Shown: piece after piece, positions 56,594 through 64,000 of the stretch
Layout: each line of letters begins with the position of its first letter
Numbering within the stretch: position 1 is the first letter of the stretch
Source: an uncultured Christensenella sp.
Lineage (GTDB): Bacteria > Bacillota > Clostridia > Christensenellales > Borkfalkiaceae
DNA length: 64,000 nt
Reading direction: 5' to 3'
NCBI GenBank assembly: GCA_910586035.1
Contig: CAJUHT010000004.1
Span: forward strand, 1 to 64,000
Translations under genes and position numbers: made by a program
Notes under the pieces: generated by a model
Database searches by the model: none
What the model was told of the DNA's origin: nothing
What the model saw: only the letters and a program-made list of their open reading frames with translations

Positions 56594-57976
56594 TTATTTA
56601 AGGAAGCCCTTTTTGTAATTTTTCATCATAAGTTGCGATTGAAGCTGTTTGTCAATTTCAAGCGCGCAAGATACGACGATTAGTATACCCGTTGTGGAGA
56701 ATACGCTGATTAAGTCCGTAGACAGCCCCACCGCGGAAAGTATAACCGCAAGTATCGAGGGGATAAGCGCGACAATCGTAAGATATATTGCGCCGAACAG
56801 CGTAATTCTGTTGTTTATTTTTTTAAGATAGTCCGAAGTGGGTTTGCCAGGTCTTATGCCCTGAATAAACCCGCCGTTTTGCTGAATCGTCTTGGATACG
56901 TCGTCGGGATTAAACTGCATCGATGCGTAGAAGAATGAGAACAGGAATATGAGGACGCAAAGCACGACCATATATATCAGCTGTCCGTACCAGGTACCCG
57001 TACCCGAGAACCACTCTGCAACGCCCGTTTCGAACTTACTGCCCGGCCAGAAAAGGCTGGCAAGCATAGCGGGAACGCTTATTATAGCAAACGCGAATAT
57101 AAGCGGCATTACGCCCGAACCCGATATGCGCATAGGAATTACCGACGACTGACCGCCGTACATTCTTCTGCCCTTAACCTGTTTGGCGTACTGAACGGGA
57201 ATTCTTCTTTCCGACAGGTCTACCGCGCTTATTGCGGCAAACTCTATTACAGTAAGAATTACGAAACCCAGAACTTCCCATAAAACGGAAGGTTGCGCCG
57301 CGCCGGCAAACTCCCCGACGCCGAAAGCTTGCAAAAACTTAGCGACTATCTGGTTGCCCGCCGTGGAAAGTATGCCGATAAAGATTATAAGGGAAATACC
57401 GTTGGAAATGCCGTATTCGGTTATTCTTTCGCCCAGCCACATTACAAGCATAGAGCCGGCGGTATAAACTACCGTAAGGAATATGCCCGCAAGCCACTTT
57501 GCACCCGTTTCTCCGATAGCGCTGTTGGAGCCGAAGAACGTAAGCTTTATAGCTATATCGTCGCCCGAACCGCGGAGACCGAAGTTGACTATAATTCCGA
57601 TAGCCTGAGCTATGGCAAGAACGATAGTAAGAATACGCGTGATTTGCGCTATTCTCTTTCTGCCCTCTTCACCCTGCTTGGAAAGCCTTTCGAGCGCGGG
57701 AATACCCACGCTTAAAAGCTGAACGATAATCGAAGCGTTGATGTACGGGCTTATACCCAAAGCAAACAGCGTTGCGTTGGAAAGCGAGCCGCCGGAAAGC
57801 GCAGCCATTATGTTCAGGAACGACTGTCCCTTTATCGCCTCGCCGAACGTTTTTACGTCGATGCCGGGCACGGGAATGTAACAGCCGAGTCGGAATACAA
57901 GCAAAAGAAGCAGAGTTATCCAAATCTTCCTTCGTATATCCTTATTCTTAAAACAATTTTTTATTGTTTCAAACAT
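56594..57976 (-). CDS. secY: Protein translocase subunit SecY
   Basis: 460 residues with ten membrane helices. MFETIKNCFKNKDIRRKIWIT, GSLSNATLFALGISPYINASIIVQLL, ERRIPVQYAKQVKGRRMYGGQSS and the late GGFIQGIRPGKPTSDYL are family patterns. Forms the SecYEG channel that receives Ffh-delivered and SecA-driven substrates. Confidence 0.97.
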   Translation of the reverse strand: MFETIKNCFKNKDIRRKIWITLLLLLVFRLGCYIPVPGIDVKTFGEAIKGQSFLNIMAALSGGSLSNATLFALGISPYINASIIVQLLSVGIPALERLSKQGEEGRKRIAQITRILTIVLAIAQAIGIIVNFGLRGSGDDIAIKLTFFGSNSAIGETGAKWLAGIFLTVVYTAGSMLVMWLGERITEYGISNGISLIIFIGILSTAGNQIVAKFLQAFGVGEFAGAAQPSVLWEVLGFVILTVIEFAAISAVDLSERRIPVQYAKQVKGRRMYGGQSSVIPMRISGSGVMPLIFAFAIISVPAMLASLFWPGSKFETGVAEWFSGTGTWYGQLIYMVVLCVLIFLFSFFYASMQFNPDDVSKTIQQNGGFIQGIRPGKPTSDYLKKINNRITLFGAIYLTIVALIPSILAVILSAVGLSTDLISVFSTTGILIVVSCALEIDKQLQSQLMMKNYKKGFLK

Positions 57977-58060
57977 TTAGAACCTCATTTTGCGAACGGT
58001 AAACACACGACACGGCGCTTAAAGCGCCGAAATTCTCTGCCTGCCGTTCTCAACTAACCG

Positions 58061-58507
58061 TTAAACGGTTTCCGCAGTGCCGCCCGCCTTCTCGATAGCT
58101 TCTTTCGCGCTTTCGGAGAATTTAGCCGCCTTTACGGTGAGAGCGACTTTAACCTCGCCCTTGCCCAAAACTTTAAGCCCGCCGTTGTTCTTTACAACTT
58201 TGGTAAGGCTGTGTTCTACAACGTAATCGTAATCAACAACAGTGCCTGCGGGAACCGAAGCAAGCTGCGAAAGATTTACAATCAGGTAGTTGGTAGCCCA
58301 CTTGTTGTGAAAGCCTCTCTTGGGTATTCTTCTGTGCAGGGGCATCTGACCGCCTTCGAAACCGGGACGTACGCCGCCGCCCGAACGCGCCCACTGACCT
58401 TTATGTCCTTTGCCCGAGGTTTTGCCCTTACCGGAGCCGATACCTCTGCCTAATCTCTTGGGAGAAGTCGTTGCGCCCTCTGCGGGCTGTATTGTATCTA
58501 TTCTCAT
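58061..58507 (-). CDS. rplO: Ribosomal protein L15
   Basis: 148 residues. RLGRGIGSGKGKTSGKGHKGQ, ARSGGGVRPGFEGGQMPLHRRIPKRGF and the C-terminal KVALTVKAAKFSESAKEAIEKAGG are canonical. Upstream of secY. Confidence 0.97.
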   Translation of the reverse strand: MRIDTIQPAEGATTSPKRLGRGIGSGKGKTSGKGHKGQWARSGGGVRPGFEGGQMPLHRRIPKRGFHNKWATNYLIVNLSQLASVPAGTVVDYDYVVEHSLTKVVKNNGGLKVLGKGEVKVALTVKAAKFSESAKEAIEKAGGTAETV

Positions 58508-58519
58508 AATATCTTCTCC

Positions 58520-58693
58520 TTATACCTCTTCAACCTTCAAAAGGTACTTAACCTTTTCAATCTGCCCTAAATTTGCGGGCGTGCTCTCCAAGGTCTTGCT
58601 CTGACGGATTTTTTTAAGCCCCAACGCCGCTACGGTAGCTTTTACCGATTTGGTTTCGTTGGACGCGCTCTTTATAAGTGTAATCTTAACCAT
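58520..58693 (-). CDS. rpmD: Ribosomal protein L30
   Basis: 57 residues, read by eye from the ATG at 58693 (GGAGG upstream): MVKITLIKSASNETKSVKAT then VAALGLKKIRQSKTLES, ending KVKYLLKVEEV. Normal length for bacterial L30. Lies 12 nt before rplO and 12 nt after rpsE. Confidence 0.95.
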   Translation of the reverse strand: MVKITLIKSASNETKSVKATVAALGLKKIRQSKTLESTPANLGQIEKVKYLLKVEEV

Positions 58694-58705
58694 AACTTCC
58701 TCCGC

Positions 58706-59245
58706 TTAGCCTAAAATTTCCTCTACCGACTTGCCCCTTGCCGCGGCAACCTCTTCGGGAGATTTAAGCGCAACCAACCCTGCGACAGCCGCTTTTACGC
58801 AGTTGATGGGGTTGTTTGTGCCGTGCGACTTGGTGCGGATATCCTTAACGCCCGCGGCTTCCATAACCGCACGCACGGGACCGCCCGCGATAACGCCGGT
58901 ACCTGTTTCGGCGGGCATCATAAGAACCGAACCTCTGCCGAATACGCCGACTACTCCGTGGGGAATAGAAGTGCCTTTAAGGTTTACCCTGCTCATATTC
59001 TTTTTAGCCTGAGCGGTAGCCTTTTCAATCGCTTCGGGAACTTCCTTGGACTTGCCCATACCGTATCCGACCGAACCGTTGCCGTCGCCGACTACTACCA
59101 AAGCCGCAAAGCGCATATTTCTGCCGCCCTTAACCGTTTTGGTAACTCTGTTTACCTGTATAAGCTTTTTGATGAATCCGTCGTCCTCTTCCCTCTTTCT
59201 GGGTCTGTCGTTTCTTCTTGCGGATTTTTCTTTCTTTTCTTCCAT
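58706..59245 (-). CDS. rpsE: Ribosomal protein S5
   Basis: 179 residues. A lysine/arginine-rich N-terminus, then IQVNRVTKTVKGGRNMRFAALVVVGDGNGSVGYGMGKSKEVPEAI and GGPVRAVMEAAGVKDIRTKSHGTNNP are canonical. Involved in decoding fidelity. Confidence 0.97.
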   Translation of the reverse strand: MEEKKEKSARRNDRPRKREEDDGFIKKLIQVNRVTKTVKGGRNMRFAALVVVGDGNGSVGYGMGKSKEVPEAIEKATAQAKKNMSRVNLKGTSIPHGVVGVFGRGSVLMMPAETGTGVIAGGPVRAVMEAAGVKDIRTKSHGTNNPINCVKAAVAGLVALKSPEEVAAARGKSVEEILG

Positions 59246-59256
59246 TGCCCTGCTCC

Positions 59257-59625
59257 TTAGAAATTAAGTCCTGCTTCTCTTGCGCCGTCTGCAACAGCCT
59301 GCACTCTGCCCGTATAGAGGTATCCGCCCCTGTCGAACACAACCGTCTTTATGCCCTTTGCAACCGCGCGCTCGGCAACCTTTTTGCCTACGACCTTAGC
59401 GGCTTCCGTCTTGGATAAATCTTTAACCGCGCCCTTTACTTCCTTTTCCATTGTGGAAGCCGAGCACAGGGTTACTCCCTTAACGTCGTCAATCACCTGT
59501 ACGTAGATGTGGTTGAGCGAACGGTAAACGCTGAGTCTGGGCGCTTCCGCAGTGCCCGAAACCTTTTTTCTCACCCTCGTATGACGGCGGAGTCTTTCCT
59601 CGTTCTTGTCGATTTTCTTAATCAT
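59257..59625 (-). CDS. rplR: Ribosomal protein L18
   Basis: 122 residues from the ATG at 59625 (AAGGAG upstream); a 44-residue longer open frame has no start signal. RLRRHTRVRKKVSGTAEAPRLSVYRSLNHIYVQVIDD, FDRGGYLYTGRVQAVADGAREAGLNF are canonical. Binds 5S rRNA. Confidence 0.97.
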   Translation of the reverse strand: MIKKIDKNEERLRRHTRVRKKVSGTAEAPRLSVYRSLNHIYVQVIDDVKGVTLCSASTMEKEVKGAVKDLSKTEAAKVVGKKVAERAVAKGIKTVVFDRGGYLYTGRVQAVADGAREAGLNF

Positions 59626-59845
59626 AATATTCTCCTTAAATTTAGGACAATCAGCCGCGCTCGCGGCAGTCCTTCGGATTTGGCAAACCCCGTAACGGCA
59701 ATTTACTTGCCGTGAGGCGGTTACGGCTTTAAACGCTTGCAAGCAGAACAAATTCAACTGCGCGTTTTAAGCTTCGATTATCAAAATAATCAGGAGAACG
59801 CAACCGTCGGGATTTTAAGCCGCGGGAATACCCGCATACCCGAAA
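59626..59845 (-). promoter_or_regulatory. Structured gap upstream of rplR
   Basis: 220 bp between rplF and rplR, unusual in a spc operon. Minus strand: CCGTAAC pairs with GTTACGG around an inner ACGGCAA-GTAAA-TTGCCGT hairpin, and GCCGCG / CGCGGC follows near the start. Possible r-protein autoregulatory leader. Confidence 0.45.
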
Positions 59846-60394
59846 TTACTTCTTGCCCTTACCTCCCGTTTTACCTTCCTTGCGCTCGATTACTTCGTCG
59901 CTATACGCAATGCCGTAACCGTGATAGGGTTCGGGAACTCTGAATTTTCTTATGTTAGCCGCGGTCTGTCCGACAAGAGTCTTGTCGATACCCGCAACTA
60001 CTATTTCGTTGGGCGTGGGGCAGGTGAGCGTTACGCCGGCGGGCTCTTCGAATTCAACGGGGTGGGAGAAACCGATGTTCATAACCAGCTTCTTGCCCTG
60101 TTTAGCAACCTTCCAGCCTACGCCGTTTACCTTTAAGCTCTTCGTATAGCCCTCGGAAACGCCTACTACCATATTGTGGAGAAGCGCCCTGTAAAGACCG
60201 TGCTTAGCTTCGAGCTCGGCAACGTCGCGTCCCTTTTCCACAAGCGCGTGCGCGCCCTCTACCTTAATCAAAATGTCGCCGTCCACTTTCTGCGTAAGCG
60301 TGCCTTTGCCGCCCTTTACGGTGATTATGCCGCCGTTGAAAGTTACGGTTACGCCTGCGGGAATAACCACGGGCATTTTACCAATTCTTGACAT
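59846..60394 (-). CDS. rplF: Ribosomal protein L6
   Basis: 182 residues. MSRIGKMPVVIPAGVTV, NMVVGVSEGYTKSLKVNGVGWK, GFSHPVEFEEP and the C-terminal RVPEPYHGYGIAYSDEVIERKEGKTGGKGKK are canonical. Confidence 0.97.
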   Translation of the reverse strand: MSRIGKMPVVIPAGVTVTFNGGIITVKGGKGTLTQKVDGDILIKVEGAHALVEKGRDVAELEAKHGLYRALLHNMVVGVSEGYTKSLKVNGVGWKVAKQGKKLVMNIGFSHPVEFEEPAGVTLTCPTPNEIVVAGIDKTLVGQTAANIRKFRVPEPYHGYGIAYSDEVIERKEGKTGGKGKK

Positions 60395-60408
60395 TCCTAA
60401 GTACCTCC

Positions 60409-60801
60409 TTACCAGATGTAGCAGAGCACTTCGCCGCCTACGTTGGCAGCCTTTGCCTGCTTATCCGTCATAACGCCCTTATTGGTCGAGATGATGGCGA
60501 TACCCAGTCCGTCCATAACCTTGGGCATATTTTCAACGTTTGCATAAACTCTCAGACCGGGTCTGGAAATTCTCTGCAAAGCGTTTATAACCGACTTTTT
60601 CTTGCCCGCATACTTCAAGGTAACAACAAGTTTACCCGCGTATCCGTCCTCTACAAGTTTAACGTCGGACACATAACCTTCTTTTAACATAATGTCGGCG
60701 ATAGCCTTTTTCATATTGGAGGAAGGTATTTCTACTGTTTCTTTATTAACCGCAAGCGCATTCCTTATGCGCGTGAGCATATCTGCTATGGGGTCTGTCA
60801 T
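60409..60801 (-). CDS. rpsH: Ribosomal protein S8
   Basis: 130 residues. MTDPIADMLTRIRNALAV, KKSVINALQRISRPGLRVYA and GLGIAIISTNKGVMTDKQAKAANVGGEVLCYIW are canonical. S8 is the spc-operon repressor in many bacteria. Confidence 0.97.
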   Translation of the reverse strand: MTDPIADMLTRIRNALAVNKETVEIPSSNMKKAIADIMLKEGYVSDVKLVEDGYAGKLVVTLKYAGKKKSVINALQRISRPGLRVYANVENMPKVMDGLGIAIISTNKGVMTDKQAKAANVGGEVLCYIW

Positions 60802-60819
60802 TTTATATCTCCTCCTTTA

Positions 60820-61005
60820 TTACCAACTCGACTTTTTAACGCCGGGTATTTCACCCTTATAAGCAAGGTTTCTGAAACAGATACGGCACACACCGTATTT
60901 ACGCAAAACCGCGTGGGGTCTTCCGCAAATGGAGCATCTCGTATACGCTCTCGTTTTATATTTGGCAGGCTTCTGCTGCTTATTTATCATCGACTTTTTT
61001 GCCAT
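60820..61005 (-). CDS. rpsN: Ribosomal protein S14, zinc type (RpsZ)
   Basis: 61 residues. YTRCSICGRPHAVLRKYGVCRICFRNLAYKGEIPGVKKSSW has the CxxC...CxxC zinc site and the GxxPGxxKxSW end of the short C+ form. Confidence 0.97.
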   Translation of the reverse strand: MAKKSMINKQQKPAKYKTRAYTRCSICGRPHAVLRKYGVCRICFRNLAYKGEIPGVKKSSW

Positions 61006-61018
61006 ATTTCTTTACTCC

Positions 61019-61588
61019 TTACTTCTTGAAGGGCAATCCCAGCGCCCTTAAAAGCTCTCTTGCTTCTTCGTCGGTCTTTGCAGTGGTAACTATGCAGATA
61101 TCCATACCCCTGATTTTTTCAACCTGGTCGTACTGGATTTCGGGGAACATAAGCTGTTCCTTAACGCCCATACAGTAGTTGCCCTTGCCGTCGAAACTGT
61201 TTGCGGGAACGCCGCGGAAGTCGCGCACGCGGGGAAGAGCTATGGATACGAATTTGTCGTAGAATTCATACATTCTGTCGCCGCGAAGGGTAACTTTGAT
61301 GCCTACGTTCATTCCCTCTCTTACCTTGAAGTTAGCAACCGACTTCTTGGCTTTGCAAAGTATGGGCTGCTGTCCGCTTATAAGCTTTATTTCGTTTACA
61401 GCCGCCTGTATGGACTTTGCGTTGTCCTTTATGTCGCCTAAGCCCGAACTGATGATAATTTTTTCAAGCTTGGGTACTTGCATAGGGTTTTTATAGCCGA
61501 ATTTTTTAGTCAATGCGGGCACGACTTCTTCGGCGTATTGCTGAGCTATTCTGCTCTTATATACTTTCTTAGCCTCTTTCTTAGCCAT
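61019..61588 (-). CDS. rplE: Ribosomal protein L5
   Basis: 189 residues. GYKNPMQVPKLEKIIISSGLGD, ISGQQPILCKAKKSVANFKVREGMNVGIKVTLRG and a GMDICIVTTAKTDEEARELLRALGLPF end are canonical. Binds 5S rRNA with L18. Confidence 0.97.
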   Translation of the reverse strand: MAKKEAKKVYKSRIAQQYAEEVVPALTKKFGYKNPMQVPKLEKIIISSGLGDIKDNAKSIQAAVNEIKLISGQQPILCKAKKSVANFKVREGMNVGIKVTLRGDRMYEFYDKFVSIALPRVRDFRGVPANSFDGKGNYCMGVKEQLMFPEIQYDQVEKIRGMDICIVTTAKTDEEARELLRALGLPFKK

Positions 61589-61602
61589 TTTCCGTATTCT
61601 CC

Positions 61603-62037
61603 TTATTCAGCCTTATCTTCCGCGGGGGTTTCCGCCGCTTCTTCCGTTTTAGCCGCGCGCTTTCTGGTACGCTTTTTGGGCGCTTCCTTAGCGGCGTCCG
61701 CCGCCTTCTTGCCCTTGCCCGCGTAAGCTACGTCGAGCACCGCTCCGCACTTGCCGCAAACTCTTACCTTTTTGCCGTCTACAATGCTGTGCTTAATTCT
61801 TACGCCCTTGCCGCAGCCCGCGCAAACTACCATTACGTTGGAAACGTCTATTGCGCCTTCCTGCTTTACTATTTGGGAAGTTTCGTTTGCCTTTCTTGCC
61901 TTTTTAGCCTTGCTTTGAAGGTTTACGCCTTCAACCGTTACCGTACCGTTCTTGGGAGAAGTGGCAATTACCTTGCCCTGCTTGCCTGCGTCCTTACCGG
62001 TGATAACTACTACATTATCATTCAATTTAACATTCAT
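61603..62037 (-). CDS. rplX: Ribosomal protein L24 with C-terminal tail
   Basis: 144 residues; the usual length is ~103. KOW core DNVVVITGKDAGKQGKVIATSPKNGTVTVEGVN; zinc knuckle CAGCGKGVRIKH...CGKCGAVL. About 40 extra Ala/Lys/Glu-rich residues follow (APKKRTRKRAAKTEEAAETPAED), probably disordered. Initiates 50S assembly. Confidence 0.95.
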   Translation of the reverse strand: MNVKLNDNVVVITGKDAGKQGKVIATSPKNGTVTVEGVNLQSKAKKARKANETSQIVKQEGAIDVSNVMVVCAGCGKGVRIKHSIVDGKKVRVCGKCGAVLDVAYAGKGKKAADAAKEAPKKRTRKRAAKTEEAAETPAEDKAE

Positions 62038-62052
62038 CGCATTTCTCCTCTA

Positions 62053-62421
62053 TTAAAGAACCTCGGGTGCGAGAGAGATTATTTTCATATAGTTCTTCTC
62101 TCTCAATTCTCTTGCTATCGGTCCGAAGATACGCGTGCCCTTGGGCTCGTTATTGTTGCCAAGGATAACGGCGGCGTTATCGTCGAATCTGATGTACGTA
62201 CCGTCGTTGCGTCTTACGCCCTGTTTGCTTCTTGCTATAACGGCTTTAACCACGTCGCCCTTCTTAACCGCGCCGCCGGGCGTTGCGGTTTTAACCGAGC
62301 ATATGATTACGTCGCCGATGTTGCCCGTCTTTCTGAAAGAACCGCCGAGCACTTTTATGCACATAAGCTCCTTTGCGCCGCTGTTGTCTGCGGCTTTGAG
62401 CCTCGTCTGAGGTTGTATCAT
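62053..62421 (-). CDS. rplN: Ribosomal protein L14
   Basis: 122 residues. MIQPQTRLKAADNSGAKELMCIKVLGGS, GDVIICSVKTATPGGAVKKGDVVKAVIARS and RIFGPIARELREKNYMKIISLAPEVL are canonical. Preceded by a 322-bp gap with pseudoknot potential. Confidence 0.97.
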   Translation of the reverse strand: MIQPQTRLKAADNSGAKELMCIKVLGGSFRKTGNIGDVIICSVKTATPGGAVKKGDVVKAVIARSKQGVRRNDGTYIRFDDNAAVILGNNNEPKGTRIFGPIARELREKNYMKIISLAPEVL

Positions 62422-62743
62422 ATAAATTCTCCTTATTTATGACTTACTTACAACTCTGCGGGGTGTTCCCGCCGCCAAGATTTTCAATTGCTCAGCCGCC
62501 TTGACGACTTATAATCAAAAATCTGTGGCTACCGTTCAGAGGGTGAAGCGACAACTGCTTGCCCTTACCGAGTTACTTCACCGTGCCGTTTGTCGCTAAG
62601 CTTATCCCCAAAGCCCGTCCGCCGTTACCTTATTATTAAATAACAGAGGAAACAGGCTGTTTAAAGGGAGTTTGCCTTTTATCGATAACCCGCCGGAAAG
62701 CGGAGTTCGGCGCAATATTGCGCCGTTTGCCGACAAGCAAATC
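62422..62743 (-). promoter_or_regulatory. Structured interval upstream of rplN
   Basis: 322 bp with no gene between rpsQ and rplN, normally nearly adjacent. A perfect palindrome CGGCGCAATATTGCGCCG (62708-62725) follows rpsQ. In 62597-62542 (minus) the segments AGCGACAA, GGTGAAG, TTGTCGCT and CTTCACC occur in the order 1-2-1'-2', an H-type pseudoknot or two exclusive stems. GATTTT / AAAATC flanks ~62519-62475. Confidence 0.5.
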
Positions 62744-63004
62744 TTACTTAGCTTTTTCGATAATCTCTGCAACTCTCCAATTCTTGTCCTTGGAAAGCTT
62801 TCTCGTTTCTACTATCCTGACTTTATCGCCTACGCCGCATTCGTTATTCTCGTCGTGAGCTTTGAATTTGGTGGTCTTGGTTATAGTCTTTTTATAGAGG
62901 GGGTGCTTGCTCTTTTCGGTGATTGCAACAACTACCGTCTTGTCCATTTTATCGGAAACGACCAACCCTACTCTTTCCTTTCTCAAAGATGTCCTTACTT
63001 CCAT
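62744..63004 (-). CDS. rpsQ: Ribosomal protein S17
   Basis: 86 residues. RTSLRKERVGLVVSDKMDKTVVVAITEKSKHPLYKKTITKTTKFKAHDENNEC and the GDKVRIVETRKLSKDKNWRV end are canonical. Followed by the 322-bp gap to rplN. Confidence 0.97.
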   Translation of the reverse strand: MEVRTSLRKERVGLVVSDKMDKTVVVAITEKSKHPLYKKTITKTTKFKAHDENNECGVGDKVRIVETRKLSKDKNWRVAEIIEKAK

Positions 63005-63015
63005 AACCTTTCTCC

Positions 63016-63219
63016 TTAACCCTTAATCTGCCTTGCGCGGATAACGGTGTTTACCCTGGCGATGTCCTTTTTTACAAGGTTGATTTGCATAGGATTTTCA
63101 AGCTGTCCGCTTGCGTGGCGGAAACGCAGATTGAAAAGCTCGGTCTTTAAGTCCGACAGCTTTGTGCTAAGTTCTTCGTCGCTTAAATTCTTTATTTCCT
63201 TAGCCTTCATTAGCTTCAC
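63016..63219 (-). CDS. rpmC: Ribosomal protein L29
   Basis: 67 residues. MKLMKAKEIKNLSDEELSTKLSDLKTELFNLRFRHASGQLENPMQINLVKKDIARVNTVIRAR. The first codons overlap rplP by 20 nt; the internal ATG at 63210 is an alternative start. Confidence 0.96.
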   Translation of the reverse strand: MKLMKAKEIKNLSDEELSTKLSDLKTELFNLRFRHASGQLENPMQINLVKKDIARVNTVIRARQIKG

Positions 63220-63637
63220 CGCCTTCTAAATCTTCTTTCCTTACAAACTTGCACTTAACGGGCAGTTTGTGCGCCGCAAGGCGCATAGCTTCCCTTGCGA
63301 TATCTTCGGGCACGCCCGCCATCTCGAACATTACTCTGTCGGGCTTGACGATTGCCACCCAGTATTCTACCGAACCTTTACCGGAACCCATACGGGACTC
63401 CGCGGGGTGCTTTGTAATGGGCTTGTGGGGGAATATATCTATCCAAACCTGACCGCCGCGCTTGATAAATCTCGTCATAGCGATACGCGCCGCTTCGATT
63501 TGGTTGGAGGTAATTCTTCCGCCCTCTTCCGCTACAAGACCGTACTGTCCGTAAGCGACCTTATTGCCCTTGTGCGCTCTTCCGCGAATCTTGCCGCGGT
63601 GCTGCATTCTTCTCTTTACTCTCTTGGGGATTAACAT
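63200..63637 (-). CDS. rplP: Ribosomal protein L16
   Basis: 145 residues. MLIPKRVKRRMQHRGKIRGRAHKGNKVAYGQYGL, GSGKGSVEYWVAIVKPDRVMFEMAGVPEDIAREAMRLAAHKLPVK are canonical. Between rpsC and rpmC. Confidence 0.97.
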   Translation of the reverse strand: MLIPKRVKRRMQHRGKIRGRAHKGNKVAYGQYGLVAEEGGRITSNQIEAARIAMTRFIKRGGQVWIDIFPHKPITKHPAESRMGSGKGSVEYWVAIVKPDRVMFEMAGVPEDIAREAMRLAAHKLPVKCKFVRKEDLEGGEANEG

Positions 63638-63638
63638 T

Positions 63639-64000
63639 TTACTCTTCGCCTCCGTCTGAGATTATCAGCTTCTTTGCGCCGGCAAGCACTTCGCCCTTGT
63701 ATATCCAGCACTTAATGCCGAGTACGCCGAAGGTGGTGTGCGCTTCCGCAAAGCCGTAATCTATGTTCGCCCTCAACGTTTGAAGGGGAATAGAACCGTC
63801 GTGGTAACTTTCGCTTCCCGCGATTTCTCTTCCGTCAAGACGACCGCTGACGGTGATTTTAACGCCCTTTACACCCGTTTTGGATACTTTGGAGAGCTGC
63901 TGTTTGATAGCTCTTCTGTAAGATACGCGCTTTTCGAGCTGGGAAGCAACGGCTTCCGCCACAAGCTGCGCGTCCTGGTCTATTTTTTCAACCTTGATAA
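63639..64000 (-). CDS. rpsC: Ribosomal protein S3, partial (C-terminal part)
   Basis: The frame enters from the right edge: IKVEKIDQDAQLVAEAVAS, QLEKRVSYRRAIKQQLSK, then GVKGVKITVSGRLDGREIAGSE, RANIDYGFAEAHTTFGVLGIKCWIYKGEVL. The N-terminal KH domain is outside the window. A GTG inside the frame (63962) is not the true start. Confidence 0.95.
   Translation of the reverse strand, partial: IKVEKIDQDAQLVAEAVASQLEKRVSYRRAIKQQLSKVSKTGVKGVKITVSGRLDGREIAGSESYHDGSIPLQTLRANIDYGFAEAHTTFGVLGIKCWIYKGEVLAGAKKLIISDGGEE

Noticed and set aside
59626..59757. 44-residue N-terminal extension of L18
   Set aside because: It has no start signal, and the ATG at 59625 with AAGGAG gives the standard L18.

Overview
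The window looks like the chromosome of a member of the Bacillota, most likely class Clostridia and possibly an uncultured gut lineage such as the Christensenellales. I infer this from gene order and gene content, not from a database search. Support comes from the S10-spc-alpha ribosomal cluster with a KOW-domain protein between map and infA, ylxM-ffh-rpsP-khpA-rimM-trmD order, hslUV, a ThiT transporter behind a TPP riboswitch, zinc-ribbon forms of S14, L31, L36 and S4, and TTGACA-17-TATAAT promoters with AGGAG ribosome binding sites.

Layout. 1-10841: a partial regulator, then a long minus-strand run trx-hisS-hslU-(membrane protein)-hslV-trmFO-topA-dprA-yifB. 10867-18032: a tandem-TIR protein, rplS, then yraN-rnhB-rbgA-trmD-rimM-khpA-rpsP, an unusual tRNA-like locus, ffh and ylxM. 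18189-25206: mostly plus-strand accessory genes (mechanosensitive channel, small unknowns, a frameshifted Sel1 gene, thiT), a CPA2 antiporter, and a 0.44-kb candidate non-coding RNA with two tiny ORFs. 25264-30697: rseP-dxr-cdsA-uppS-frr-pyrH. 30858-34461: an accessory island (7-TM protein, DNA methyltransferase, convergent unknown/restriction candidate, TIR-GNAT fusion) between pyrH and tsf-rpsB. 36573-38152: two Cys-rich paralogues, a regulator with three operator-like palindromes, hairpin repeats and a DUF559 nuclease. 38357-44930: ruvX, prfA, a DUF1385-PrmC fusion, rpmE and several unknowns. 45075-50688: a zinc-site-less dehydrogenase relative, cls, a HAD gene with an in-frame stop, a phosphodiesterase, an Abi-family gene preceded by a small terminated RNA, and two small membrane paralogues. 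50868-64000: rplQ-rpoA-rpsD-rpsK-rpsM / rpmJ-infA-KOW-map-adk-secY-rplO-rpmD-rpsE-rplR-rplF-rpsH-rpsN-rplE-rplX-rplN-rpsQ-rpmC-rplP-rpsC(partial).

Housekeeping genes (translation, lipid and isoprenoid synthesis, protein quality control, DNA topology) are almost all on the minus strand. Most plus-strand genes are accessory. Defence-like genes sit as small inserts between conserved operons. Several accessory genes appear to be transcribed as leaderless mRNAs, because the -10 box lies only 6-10 nt from the start codon. The most notable signals are the tRNA-like gene with a ~120-nt insertion, the candidate RNA at 21.6-22.05 kb, the Abi gene with its upstream small RNA, the TIR-GNAT fusion beside a methyltransferase, and the Cys-rich pair with a triple operator.
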